Below are positions 19,693 to 29,891 of a stretch of 34,547 bases of DNA, piece after piece. The DNA is from Gracilaria caudata. Its lineage: Eukaryota; Rhodophyta; Florideophyceae; Gracilariales; Gracilariaceae. The stretch covers positions 1 to 34,547 of the forward strand of contig JASCIV010000177.1 of assembly GCA_030374735.1 (NCBI GenBank), given 5' to 3'. A model generated the notes under the pieces. That model saw only the letters and a list, made by a program, of their open reading frames with translations, had not been told where the DNA came from and ran no database searches. The position numbers were made by a program, and so were the translations under genes. Within the stretch, counting starts at the first letter, position 1, and each line of letters opens with the position of its first letter.

Positions 19693-20424
19693 ATGATCCG
19701 CATTCTCATATGGTTGTTTGCGTTGTTTGCAGCCGCTCAGGCGGTCGTAAATGTTGCTCGCGCGCAGGATCGAATTAACTCCTTGAACACCCCGCTTCTT
19801 GCCGATCCCATGAGTCAAGCAGCCGTGAGTGAAGCTCTCCAGATTGCTGAGGATACTAGTTGTGATCCGAACATTTGCTTCGCCCTCGATGGCAGTGGTT
19901 CAATTTCCGAAGATGAGTTTCAGCTCCAGTTGGACTTTGTCAACATTATAGCTGGTGTTGTTGCTCTTGATGAGGACTCGCAATATGCCGGCATTCAGTA
20001 TGGTCTGAGACCTCGTTTCATCAGTAGGTTGACCAAGGACGCTGACAAGTTCCTCATTGACGTAAAGGCCACACTTCAACTTAAGTCACCCAGAACTTTC
20101 ATTGCCCCCGGAATTGCCGGTTGCATGAGACAGTTGAACAGGGTGAAGGGTGAAGCCAATAAGATCATTCTCCTGGGTGATGGTCGCAGCACCTTTGATA
20201 GTCGTGATCCGCCTCTCGACCCGCCTTCAATCGCCCAGCAATTCTTGTCTGAGCCGAACAACGCCATCTCCGCCGTTGCTGTGAGTTTCCCAAATACAGC
20301 TATGCTCGAAGCGATTACTGGTACCCCGGATCGTGTGTTCAAGGTTGATGACTGGTTCAGCGTTTTGGACGTTATCACTCAGCTTGTGGAGGAAGTATGT
20401 GGCTTTGACCAAGTTGAATTCTAA
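19693..20424 (+). CDS. Secreted single-domain vWA protein (vWA-3)
   Basis: A 243-residue protein: signal peptide 1-25 (ending ARAQ), a short spacer and one vWA domain from about 57 to the C-terminus. The adhesion-site residues are DGSGS at 66-70, Thr135 in SPRT and Asp163 in LLGDGRS. The usual Thr before that last Asp (TDG) is Gly here, a feature shared with vWA-4 and not with vWA-1. Cys57 and Cys63 flank the first strand, and Cys144 and a C-terminal Cys may pair. It is a tandem paralogue of vWA-4: both contain ICFALDGSGSI, then QYGL, RTF-GI and LGDGR in the same order. Probable extracellular adhesion or matrix protein. An AATAAA lies 81 bases after the stop. Confidence 0.93.
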   Translation: MIRILIWLFALFAAAQAVVNVARAQDRINSLNTPLLADPMSQAAVSEALQIAEDTSCDPNICFALDGSGSISEDEFQLQLDFVNIIAGVVALDEDSQYAGIQYGLRPRFISRLTKDADKFLIDVKATLQLKSPRTFIAPGIAGCMRQLNRVKGEANKIILLGDGRSTFDSRDPPLDPPSIAQQFLSEPNNAISAVAVSFPNTAMLEAITGTPDRVFKVDDWFSVLDVITQLVEEVCGFDQVEF

Positions 20425-20504
20425 TTTTGTTTTGAGCTTTTGATGGCGAAAAATATCCATCCTACGTTAAGCTCACTGTGAGCTACTACATTCATTAACC
20501 TTCC

Positions 20505-20510
20505 AATAAA
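20505..20510 (+). terminator. AATAAA polyadenylation signal of vWA-3
   Basis: A canonical AATAAA lies 81 bases after the vWA-3 stop. A small foldback, AGCTCA-CTG-TGAGCT, lies just before it at 20469-20483. Confidence 0.55.
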
Positions 20511-21740
20511 ACTGTTTGTACTCTGTGTGAACATTTCGCAAGCATCGATTCAATCTACCGAACTAGCCCAAACATTGAATTATACAAGACACTGGCATGT
20601 TCTTTTGAGCTCCCTAATTCATCGACAAATTTCCCATCGGCCCCGAAATGCCCCAAAGCATACAACGGTACCCTGACACTATAACAAGTTCATAATGTAT
20701 TTTGTACGCTTCTTGCCAATGTTATTTAGCTGCTTGTTTCTACAGATGATTGCGGAAGATCCATTGGGCGGGGCCTGAGATTTAGTGGAAACTACTGGTC
20801 TTCAGATCGATAACATAAAAGAGCTCCCCTCACTTGATTAACGTTAACGTGTTCCTTCCTTGTTCTTCCAAGAATAAAATTCTCGGTCCTCGCAGCTTGA
20901 GACTGTGACTGTCATGGAAAGCCGAAAGCACTATGACCTGGTCGGTACAGAAACAAACTAGTTGGATTCGTTTACGTTAGTCTTGCTTTCATAAGAACAG
21001 AACTAGGCCGAGTTACAGTGCACGCGTTTCCAGTAGCGATATATAAATAACAAAACTGCATGAAGTGATAAACGCCCAAAAAGGTCCTCCATACCTTCAA
21101 ATTCTTCAAGAAGACGCATTACACGCGCACGTGACGAGAGTGGTTGCATAGCTCACCCTAAAATAAGTTCTCTTAATTCCATTGCTGGCCTTGATCATCA
21201 GATCCTTTGGATCTAATGACATTGTTAACCCTACGTTGTAATGGACTTTGTATCTCACGCACGCCGAAGAATCCGGGCTTACATCATTGCTGGGGAGCGT
21301 ACCAAATCATGGGCCACAACATTGTGCCAACAGGGTGACGCCACTGAGAAATTCGACAGCTGCAACAATGAGGGCTGGCTCACAAAATGCAGTCATTCGC
21401 AACATCCTTTGCCGTCCTACACATCCCGACCAGAGTTCTTTCCGATTGACGGAGTAGGCTGTGCCCTCAGAAATTCATCTGGACAAAACAGAATTCAATG
21501 CTGTCACTGTAGCTCATCAGAACCGACTACAGAACGCTGGAACATGTCACCATGTTAACAGTCGGGTCGAAGATAATTCGCAGCGGCTGAAGCCCCACAG
21601 GTACAAAGGCACATACAGCGAAATGCGAAGGCTTTTCCATATTGCGCATTTAAGGCCATTCCAACGACTATACTGCCTTTCAGCACTGTATTCCGCAAAC
21701 ATTTGCTGACAAGCATCAACTACGTCGCCATTCTTGAAGA
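20511..21740. other. 1.2 kb spacer between tandem vWA genes
   Basis: No confident gene. One plus frame from 21248 to 21709 is open for about 150 codons apart from a single TAG at 21458, and another runs from ATG 21241 to 21558 (105 codons); neither resembles a known protein. GATATATAAATAA at about 21,037-21,049 looks like a TATA box but has no obvious gene. CATTTAAGG at 21647-21655 is the likely core promoter of vWA-4. Confidence 0.4.
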
Positions 21741-22517
21741 ATGTCTTCTGAGATGAACGTGTTCACGAACACTCTTCTGTATACGTCCCTCATCATGTTG
21801 CTTCACTTCTCACGCGCGCAGTCATTGCATGATCCAGACGGGCCGATCTGGAAACCCATTCTCGAAAGCCGAACTCAAACTCTAGTGCAAAACAACGCTG
21901 TGGCTCGTCAGATCAGTGCTCGATCCGTCCTCAATCTTCAGCGTAAAATTGTGGCCCGAGGATCATGCTCACGCCCTATATGCTTTGCTCTCGACGGAAG
22001 TGGATCAATTCCTCCGGGAGATTATGAATTTCAGCTTGATCTGGTTTCGCTTCTAGCCGCTTTGGCCGCCCTAGATGATGCTGCTCAGTTTTCAGCGGTG
22101 CAATATGGGTTATCTACCGTTCCCATTTCACTTGAGACCTCAAATATCACTCTGTTTCTGGACCGGGTTCGAGCTTCTACACAGATGAATGCCGGCCGTA
22201 CATTTGTAGGTGCTGGTATTGCGAGCTGTTTGAGGCGGGTTAGAAGAGGGATGAGTGAGACAGTTGATGGACGCATTTTCGTCCTTGGAGACGGACGTGC
22301 AAATTTTGCCGTGGAGTTCCTGGATACTATTCTCGGAGAGATTGATGAGGAGGAAGTCATCTCAGTCGGAATTGGGGCACAAGTGAAGAAGGAGCTCTTG
22401 CTGCAGATTGCGGGAGGTATAGCCGCAAATGTTTTTCTGTTTGATAGTTATTCAAACATTAACACGGCTGGGGTTTCAGCACTGCTGTCTAATATTTGTA
22501 ACTTCGCATCAGTTTAA
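21741..22517 (+). CDS. Secreted single-domain vWA protein (vWA-4), paralogue of vWA-3
   Basis: A 258-residue protein with a signal peptide (1-27, ending SRAQ), a 45-residue spacer rich in Gln and Asn, then a vWA domain from about 76. The adhesion-site residues are DGSGS at 85-89, Thr154 in AGRT and Asp184 in VLGDGR. As in vWA-3 the usual TDG is GDG. Cys76 and Cys81 bracket the first strand as in vWA-3; further Cys lie at 163 and near the C-terminus. There is an NIT sequon at 135-137. The shared motifs and near-equal length show that vWA-3 and vWA-4 are tandem duplicates separated by 1.3 kb. The ATG at 21741 is followed by a second in-frame ATG at residue 5, and either could be used. Probable secreted adhesion or matrix protein. 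Confidence 0.93.
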   Translation: MSSEMNVFTNTLLYTSLIMLLHFSRAQSLHDPDGPIWKPILESRTQTLVQNNAVARQISARSVLNLQRKIVARGSCSRPICFALDGSGSIPPGDYEFQLDLVSLLAALAALDDAAQFSAVQYGLSTVPISLETSNITLFLDRVRASTQMNAGRTFVGAGIASCLRRVRRGMSETVDGRIFVLGDGRANFAVEFLDTILGEIDEEEVISVGIGAQVKKELLLQIAGGIAANVFLFDSYSNINTAGVSALLSNICNFASV

Positions 22518-24743
22518 AAGAGACTGGCCAGGAAATTCTTCTCTTCAATGACCATCTTTTCCTTCCAGATTGATGCACACCAAATTGTTCAGAGGTCTTG
22601 TTCCGTCGGAGAGAGACAATTGAGTCATTTAATTTTGGAAATGAGTATGTTATTAAATATATAGAGATTTTTTAATCAATTGACTGCTACCAACTACTAA
22701 GCTCTAGCTGGAGGAACCGAGAAGTCCTTGTATTCTTTTTGTTATATGCAAGTTCAGAAAAATCTTATCATTATCCGTACCCTGGAACATTTTCATATGT
22801 AAAAATTCTGAGTGAAGACGAAAATAGGAACTTCTTAGATATGGCAAAGATATGAAAAAGCGGAGACACTTTGTCCGCATTTTTTTTTCTTTGTGCTGGT
22901 TTTTAGTAAATTGATAAGCCCAGATAAAATCATTTTATGTACCCAACATATGCGTATAGGTCTTTTGTTGATGTTGTGTCGCAACAAAAAACGACACCCA
23001 AAATGCGTTGAAAAAAGTTTTCGTCCATATATATATATTTTTGAATTACAAGGGTAACTGTAGGATTCAAGTACAATTGATGATAAAGATAATCAATTTG
23101 AATGCCTGACAGAATAGAGATATTATATCTTTATGAATATCTAATTTATTGCTGTTACTAAATCTTCTGTAAGATATAGTATTTCGGTGTATGCCGAATT
23201 CCATCTGAAATCGTGAAATTGTCGGCCGTACCGTTTGCGGCGAAATTTGTTCGCTGGCTTGATCCTTCCACAAACGTCGCCGTCGATCACGAAACTTCAT
23301 GTTCCCGATTTTTGCGTTTCACTAGACTTCGTTGGGTTTCTTTGAAATCCGCCGCCCAGATGAAAGAAGTGTTCTCACAGGATTTTCTGAACGCGAAAGA
23401 TTTTACTTTAAGGAGCAGCAAAGCGGATTTGGGGGCTACTCTTATCGCATGCATCTGGAACCTTTTAGAAAAATCACTCAGAGAGTTTACATTAAAGGGA
23501 AAACTTTTTTATACATTGATCTTGTTAATGTGAGTAGTTTGCTCATTATGGTTGAGGGAATCCCTCACAAAAATAAAGATAGCACAAAGAAAGTAATGCC
23601 TGGGTACTCTTTATCTCAAAAGTGCTCGAGAGGTTACAGTCTTCCACTTGGGCTTAGCCGCAAATACCATAAAAACATTTTGAGCTAAACCTCTTGCTCC
23701 CTCGAGAACATGAGTGTACCAAAACAGGTGACCAACTACCGGATTTATCGCTGGTGATCTAACGAGTTTTTCCCGAGTCCATGACGTTATAATCACAAAA
23801 TATCGCATTATGTTAAACAGAATTAGTCAAACCAACACTTAACAGAGTTGAAACACCATCGCAAATTGCATATAAGTGAACCATTGCATTATTTTGCGCC
23901 TCTTAAAACAAAGTTCATATATGTCTTGATTCCACTCTGACATATATCCATATGAAATTCAAGCGGTTTTATTCTGTACATTGGCGCCTTTGCTCAATAA
24001 AATGAAATCGATTCCTAGCTCATAGTTCAATTAGTCATAAAGCTTTATCTTATTGGCAATACTCGGTGAGGATTCGTTCGATACCCGAGACTTGATTTTC
24101 TGTCCCTTGTACTGATTTGGAGCACTACCAAGGGAAAAGAAGCAAAAAGAAAAATTTCCTAGGTTACGATTGAATGACTTGTTGATATAGTTTGGCCTTT
24201 ACTTGCCACAATAATCTTTTCTTTACATCGAAATATTCGGTCTGGAGAACGATGAACATCTCAGAAAAGAAAACGCATACCTATCTAGGGCCCTTCCGAG
24301 ACAGAAGCAAAAGTGCACTGAGTTTTCGTTTTCAGTCTCTCCAGGGCTCCTTGGAGGAGGATGTTGACTACGATTTTTACACTAAACAGAAGCATCTTCT
24401 CTAACCTTTGGAAAGTCCGTAGAAAAGAACATCTTCGAGCTTTTCTAGTGTACAATCATAGTGCCAGATTTCATGAGTTACCCTATGAGTTGCCTTGTTC
24501 CCAAACATATGAATGTTTCACCCAGGCCAAGTTATATCAGAGTCAAAGAAAAGATACGGAAGAAAATGATTACCGTTAGTAAAGGCCATGAATGATGGCC
24601 ATGTTGATGTGCTAGTTTAGTCCTCTTCACTAAATGGGAAATTCAAGGGAATGCTAACATGAAATCATAACGCTAGCAACGTTACTAATCAGTAACAATC
24701 TTCCAGTTACATTTGATTCTCAACTTCATATGGATTACATGCT
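22518..24743. other. 2.2 kb AT-rich stretch, no intact gene
   Basis: Markedly more AT-rich than the flanking genes. Two overlapping plus frames at 23213-23533 and 23332-23688 are open but lack an ATG near their start; the second reads partly protein-like (FSERERFYFKEQQSGFGGYS). Two more fragments at 24252-24404 and 24361-24579 overlap in different frames. This looks like debris of one or more old coding sequences, family not recognised. The 3' untranslated region of the urea carboxylase gene lies at its right end. Confidence 0.4.
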
Positions 24744-27700
24744 TCATGTCATACTTCCAGTATTCCACTTAGTACCAACTTTTAGCAGAACATCTTCCCT
24801 CATCATTGGCGCGACGAGCATTATTCCTCCAGGAGCAACTTTCTCCCCTTCGGCAGGTAACGATAGTGTGAGAGAACAAAGGTCCATAGCTGTTACAAGC
24901 TGGGCAAAATGCTTCAGGGAAGAAGTTGCTTTTCGAATGTCCCTTGTTACTTCTTCCCTGCTGTCTGGAGCTGTAATCACTGGTAGAACAACAACATCTA
25001 CTTCAGACCATATAATTCTTTGAGCAGCTCTTTCGCATTCTTGTAGTTTGGCCATCGCTGCGCCAGCTGACGAAAACGACATGCTTTCCAGGGGTTTGAT
25101 TCTTTCCATCACGCTCGACAAAAGTCCATTAGGAGGACTACGCACTGCATCATGGAGCTCTCCGAGCTTCAGGAACAGAATCGGGAATTCCTGGCAAAGA
25201 GATGCTGCGACTTCGAACGGTGATATATCCACTTCTGTCAGAATGTTTTCGTGATTGTTGAGCAAGCTCACTCCTTTCTGGTATGCAGGAACACTCTTTG
25301 AGATAGAATCTGTGGCGGAATCCAGACGCATCTGCGTCAGAGTACCGATCTTCAATCGGTCGAATAGTCCTTCTGGTTTGCTACACTTTGCCATAACCCG
25401 GACCATGGGTCCCATGTTAGTTCTCCCTTTGAGGCAGACGTCAAGTACCTTTTTAATGTCCATCGCATTGTTTGCAAAAATGGATACACAGTCAACTGGA
25501 TTGTTAGATATTGGCAGCAATCCTTCGGTAACCTTCATACCGACTATGGCGTTCAGTCCCGGTGCGGTTGTCGAGTTTCCATGCCGATCAATAACGATTG
25601 CAAAAGTGGCAGCAAGCTGAGAAACTGCCACAGCTGCTGAGCCATGCCCGCCGCAGATGCTGCCAGGAAACTTCGGATTTTGGACCGGATCTGTGCTAGT
25701 CTCGTAGTGAGAATATCCCAGGTTGAATTGCTCTTCAGTTGTTTTTCCGATAAGGATTGCACCAGCCTCTTGCAAGGATTGGACCACTGGGGCGGAGGAT
25801 TCTGGGGTGTATGGACGTCCGGGACGATCGGGGTTGGTTTCGAAGCTCAACGCATCAAGATTAGAGCCAACAACGAAGGGTATCCCGAATAATGGCATCG
25901 GGTCACCGCTGTCGAGTTTTCTTTCCAGTTTGTCAAGTTGAGCGGATATTTGAGACCTGGTGGCCAACGAGGTGAAAACGTTCTTCAGTTTTCTGGCTTT
26001 CTCCAAGACAATTTCCATGACCTGCCTAGCAGTGCAAATCCCCGAGCTGTACAAGCCTCGCACGTGAGTAATATCACACTGTGGTAAGACGTTTTCATTT
26101 GAAGATACTAGAATGCAAAGAGCGCTCTCTGGGAAGACAGCATCGCCCTTCTTCACGCTGATCCGTTTCACATGACCGGAAGTCGGAGCCTCAACAGTGA
26201 TTTCAACCTTCATGCTTTCAAGTGTAAACAAGGGCTGACCCTTTGATACACTCTCATCTTCTTTCACATCTATTGACCACACATTGGCAGACATTCCGGC
26301 CTTAATGTACACCTCACCTGTAGGCAATGTACCAAGTCCGCGGCTTCCCGACGCAGAATCGTTTGCATCTCCACTTGCAATGGCGTGCTCTGCTGCGGCT
26401 GCACTTTCCCCTTCTCCTTCTTCAATCCATTTTGAGCGCTCTTCATTATACGCAGCTGCTCTCTTGGTCTCAAATTCCTTGATACTGTTTGCGCTTTGCT
26501 CCAAGAACTGCTTGTAGTACCTGAATGAAAAGCTCTCGTTGGTGATCTTGATTCGGTAGTTACCTTTGAGATACTCAGACCTTATGTTCTCAAGCTCTTC
26601 GTCGGAAACTGGGTAGAATACGACACGGTCGAAGAATCTCAGAAGCCATGGAATATGCTTTGGGGAACCTCGACATACTTCGGGGACATTTCCGTAGTTA
26701 TCCCAAATGGGAATCGTGCGACCGGTTAGTTGATATCCACCAGGAGAATCCATACCATATATACACATGTAGGCGCCGCCAATGCCCACTGCTCCCTCCG
26801 GGGTATAAGTTCGGGCGGGATTATACTTCGAAGTGACCATTCTGTGCCGAGGGTCTACAGGAACTGCACAAGGCGCCCCTAGATACACATCGCCTAACCC
26901 CATAACCAAATATTGAGCGTCATTCATGATCTGTTTAACTTTCTCCACTGACTCAAGACCGTTTATACGCCGAACGAATTCAACATTTGACGGCATATAT
27001 GGCGCATCAGGTCGAATTGAGCGAAGATAGCGACTTTGTGCCTCCGCTGTCCATTTGTCCTCAAATGCCAATGGCAATTCCAGCTTACGCGAAGGAACTA
27101 CAACATCTTCAACGGAACCCAAAGTGCCGCTCTCCATATCAGTCAAGACCTTTACCAAATCGTCCAGATGAATCTTGTCTGGATCGTACCGAATCAGAAC
27201 GGAACGCACTCCTGGACAAAGTTCACTTATGAAGCTCTTTGTTCGGAGCTCTTCCATGAGCATATGCACCCGGAATCGATAAGCTAAGTTAAGCTCGATA
27301 TCTCCATATTCCACAAGCACATGCTCATCCCCAGATAAACGATATTCGACTTTGATCTCAGCTTTATCGGCTTTCTCTGGGTCTAAACTTGCGAGAACTG
27401 CAGCTCCATTCTTTGATTCCGAGTCTGCAATCCAATGAGGGGTCCATTTCGATGCTAAGACATTAAGGCTCTCGTTGTCGTACAAACGGACTGCCTCCCA
27501 GACAGATTTCATGAAGGATAGAGCATTCCTAGCTTGATTAAAGTCGACTTGCTTGAAGCGAATTTGCTCCCCTGGTGAGGCCTGAGCAACCTTCCACAGC
27601 TCAGAAGAAGCGACGGTGATGGGGCAGACAAAACCACCAAGCGACGGACCATCAAGCATGAGAACAATAGGTGTATTTCCGCTGAAATTCACTGCTCCAG

Positions 27701-29891
27701 GAGCATATGCGTAGTCATGAAGGTTGGACGGATGCAGACCGGCAGAGCCACCATCCAAACGTGTCCACTTTGGAACCGGGCCTATAAGACGAGCACCCAA
27801 TCTATTGGTTGCATGATGGACAGTATATGATGTTCGCCATATCGAAGTCAAAGTCTCTTGCTGTAGAAAGTCGAGCGATGCATGTGGACCTATCAATGCC
27901 GCCACGGTCCATTCCTTTGTGCTATAATCTGGAATGAAGTGGTCGGGCAGGCGCTTTCCTTCGGGCCAACGGAATACCAATCCACTTTGTTCACCAACCT
28001 CATGTTCTGTATCTGGATCACGACCAACTGGTAGGAAATCACCGGTAACGAGGAAGGACCCTGTCAAGCCTCCAAATTTGCCTGTTGGAAATGTAGAAGA
28101 ACTTCCTAGATACTTTGGTACATCAAAGCCCCCCCGAACGGCTAGATAGCCAATCTTTCCTCCTCTCGCAGCAGAGTTTCCACCGTACCTTCCAGAAGAT
28201 TGTTTCACGTGCATAACTGAGCCGGAGGTTACTTTGACAGGAGTCCAATTGGGCAAAACTGTACCGTCTTCAAGAGTCCCGACAAAACTCCCTCCAGTTA
28301 TGGCTACGATCACGTCACAATGAAAGCGAAGCGTTGGACCAGTTACAGTAATCTCCAACCCGGTGGAATCAACAGAATTTCCAACCAGAGCATTTGCTAT
28401 GCACATGGCATAAGCATCCATTGGGCCTGAAGGACTCACTCCAATATGCCAATAGCCAATTCGTCCTGGATAGTCTTGAAGCGAAGATTGTAAGCCAGGT
28501 TTCAAAACCTCAAGGGACCTAGTCCTAGGGGTGAACGTCTTCAACAAGTCAGTCGTATACCGGCCTTTGAGAAATTGAGGATGATCAATAATCTGTCTGA
28601 GTAACTCTACATTTGAAGCCACCCCAGAGACACGGGTTTCGGTCAACGCTTCCTTCAGTGAGATGATGGCTAACGCACGCGTCTTTCCCCATGAAACGAT
28701 TTTGCCCAGAAGCGGATCAAAGTGTGGAGACACATTGGAGCCACGCTCCGCCCAGCTATCGACACGAATTCGCGAGCCTGTCCGCTCGCAGACCGAGGGT
28801 TGTGGCCATATCATTTCCGAAAGTGTTCCTGAGGATGGCGCATATGCTTTGCATGGGTTTTCAGCGTAAACGCGCGCCTCGATAGCGTACCCATGTTCGG
28901 AAAAGGAAGCTTCTTCCAACACCTCTACGTTTGCAGCCTGCAGAATCATCCACTGCACAATATCGATTCCGGTGACGAGTTCAGTGACACAATGTTCGAC
29001 TTGTAGGCGCGTGTTCACCTCGAGAAAGTACCACTGTTCCGTGATGCTGTCTACAATGAACTCCACGGTCCCCGCGGAAAGGTACTTATGCTGAGAGCAA
29101 AGTCGAGCGGCTGCATCTCTCAACTGCCGTCTCAACGCAGGAGACAGGTTGGAAGCATTTCCTTCCTCAATTACCTTTTGCCTCCTTCGCTGCACCGAGC
29201 ATTCCCGATCTCCTAGGACGAGCACGTTCCCTTTGCCGTCACCAAACACCTGAACTTCGATATGCCTTGCATGATTGACGAACTTTTCCACGTACACCTC
29301 CGAAGAAGAGTACAGAGTGGAGCATTGCTTCAAGACGGATTGAAACGCAGTAGAAAGCTGCGTTTGGGTGTGAGCAATGGCCTGCCCCATTCCTCCTCCG
29401 CCCGCAGAGCCCTTGATCAACACCGGGAAACCAATGGCCAGTGCTTCCTTCAAGGCATCTTCTTCAGACTGTACTAGTCCGCTGCCAGGCACGATAGAAA
29501 CATCGGCACGAATGGCAGCGTCTCTGGCGGTATGCTTCAGTCCAAACAAAGATATGACATCCGATGAAGGTCCAATCCAGGTGATGCCATTGCGCTCAAA
29601 CGCAGCGGCAACGTCTGGCCTTTCTGAAACGAAGCCATAGCCAGGAAGCACCGCATCGACATTAAGCTGTTTGGCGGCGTGCAACAGCTGTTCCGCGTCG
29701 GTGTAAAGAGATACGCTAGACCCGAGACAAAAGGCGCGTGAGGCGAGACGCACATGGGGGGAAGTCGCATCGGCGGAGATGTAGACGGTGGCGGACTTGA
29801 GGTTTAGGTCGTGGATGGCGTTCAGCAAACGAATGGCGATCTCGCCACGGTTGGGCACGAGGATGGTGGTGAAGGGCAGCGAGGACTGCAT
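24744..29891 (-). CDS. Urea carboxylase fused to a catalytically dead amidase domain
   Basis: A 1715-residue intronless frame. Residues 1-450 are a biotin carboxylase domain (NRGEIA near the start; ATP-binding KGSAGGGGMGQ with Lys160; EVNTRLQVEH). Residues about 460-1100 are the paired KipA/KipI-like carboxyltransferase domains of urea carboxylases (GPMDAYAM; HPSN with Asn723; DSPGGYQLTGR with Asp1048). The biotin site is ESMKVE with Lys1228. The enzyme should carboxylate urea, or possibly guanidine, with ATP and bicarbonate. Residues about 1280-1710 align with the amidase domain of allophanate hydrolase (PLFGIPF, AGAILIGKT, VDCVSIFA). All three catalytic positions are changed: Lys is Gly1342, the cis-Ser is His1416 and the nucleophile Ser is Asn1439. 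The family's extra C-terminal domain is absent. The order is the reverse of fungal Dur1,2. The start is ATG 29891; the frame is open seven codons further to a GTG. Confidence 0.93.
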   Translation of the reverse strand: MQSSLPFTTILVPNRGEIAIRLLNAIHDLNLKSATVYISADATSPHVRLASRAFCLGSSVSLYTDAEQLLHAAKQLNVDAVLPGYGFVSERPDVAAAFERNGITWIGPSSDVISLFGLKHTARDAAIRADVSIVPGSGLVQSEEDALKEALAIGFPVLIKGSAGGGGMGQAIAHTQTQLSTAFQSVLKQCSTLYSSSEVYVEKFVNHARHIEVQVFGDGKGNVLVLGDRECSVQRRRQKVIEEGNASNLSPALRRQLRDAAARLCSQHKYLSAGTVEFIVDSITEQWYFLEVNTRLQVEHCVTELVTGIDIVQWMILQAANVEVLEEASFSEHGYAIEARVYAENPCKAYAPSSGTLSEMIWPQPSVCERTGSRIRVDSWAERGSNVSPHFDPLLGKIVSWGKTRALAIISLKEALTETRVSGVASNVELLRQIIDHPQFLKGRYTTDLLKTFTPRTRSLEVLKPGLQSSLQDYPGRIGYWHIGVSPSGPMDAYAMCIANALVGNSVDSTGLEITVTGPTLRFHCDVIVAITGGSFVGTLEDGTVLPNWTPVKVTSGSVMHVKQSSGRYGGNSAARGGKIGYLAVRGGFDVPKYLGSSSTFPTGKFGGLTGSFLVTGDFLPVGRDPDTEHEVGEQSGLVFRWPEGKRLPDHFIPDYSTKEWTVAALIGPHASLDFLQQETLTSIWRTSYTVHHATNRLGARLIGPVPKWTRLDGGSAGLHPSNLHDYAYAPGAVNFSGNTPIVLMLDGPSLGGFVCPITVASSELWKVAQASPGEQIRFKQVDFNQARNALSFMKSVWEAVRLYDNESLNVLASKWTPHWIADSESKNGAAVLASLDPEKADKAEIKVEYRLSGDEHVLVEYGDIELNLAYRFRVHMLMEELRTKSFISELCPGVRSVLIRYDPDKIHLDDLVKVLTDMESGTLGSVEDVVVPSRKLELPLAFEDKWTAEAQSRYLRSIRPDAPYMPSNVEFVRRINGLESVEKVKQIMNDAQYLVMGLGDVYLGAPCAVPVDPRHRMVTSKYNPARTYTPEGAVGIGGAYMCIYGMDSPGGYQLTGRTIPIWDNYGNVPEVCRGSPKHIPWLLRFFDRVVFYPVSDEELENIRSEYLKGNYRIKITNESFSFRYYKQFLEQSANSIKEFETKRAAAYNEERSKWIEEGEGESAAAAEHAIASGDANDSASGSRGLGTLPTGEVYIKAGMSANVWSIDVKEDESVSKGQPLFTLESMKVEITVEAPTSGHVKRISVKKGDAVFPESALCILVSSNENVLPQCDITHVRGLYSSGICTARQVMEIVLEKARKLKNVFTSLATRSQISAQLDKLERKLDSGDPMPLFGIPFVVGSNLDALSFETNPDRPGRPYTPESSAPVVQSLQEAGAILIGKTTEEQFNLGYSHYETSTDPVQNPKFPGSICGGHGSAAVAVSQLAATFAIVIDRHGNSTTAPGLNAIVGMKVTEGLLPISNNPVDCVSIFANNAMDIKKVLDVCLKGRTNMGPMVRVMAKCSKPEGLFDRLKIGTLTQMRLDSATDSISKSVPAYQKGVSLLNNHENILTEVDISPFEVAASLCQEFPILFLKLGELHDAVRSPPNGLLSSVMERIKPLESMSFSSAGAAMAKLQECERAAQRIIWSEVDVVVLPVITAPDSREEVTRDIRKATSSLKHFAQLVTAMDLCSLTLSLPAEGEKVAPGGIMLVAPMMREDVLLKVGTKWNTGSMT

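Noticed and set aside
24061..24110. A GTTCGATACCC stretch resembling a tRNA T-arm
   Set aside because: No matching acceptor stem, D-arm or anticodon arm can be placed around it. No tRNA gene was found in the window.
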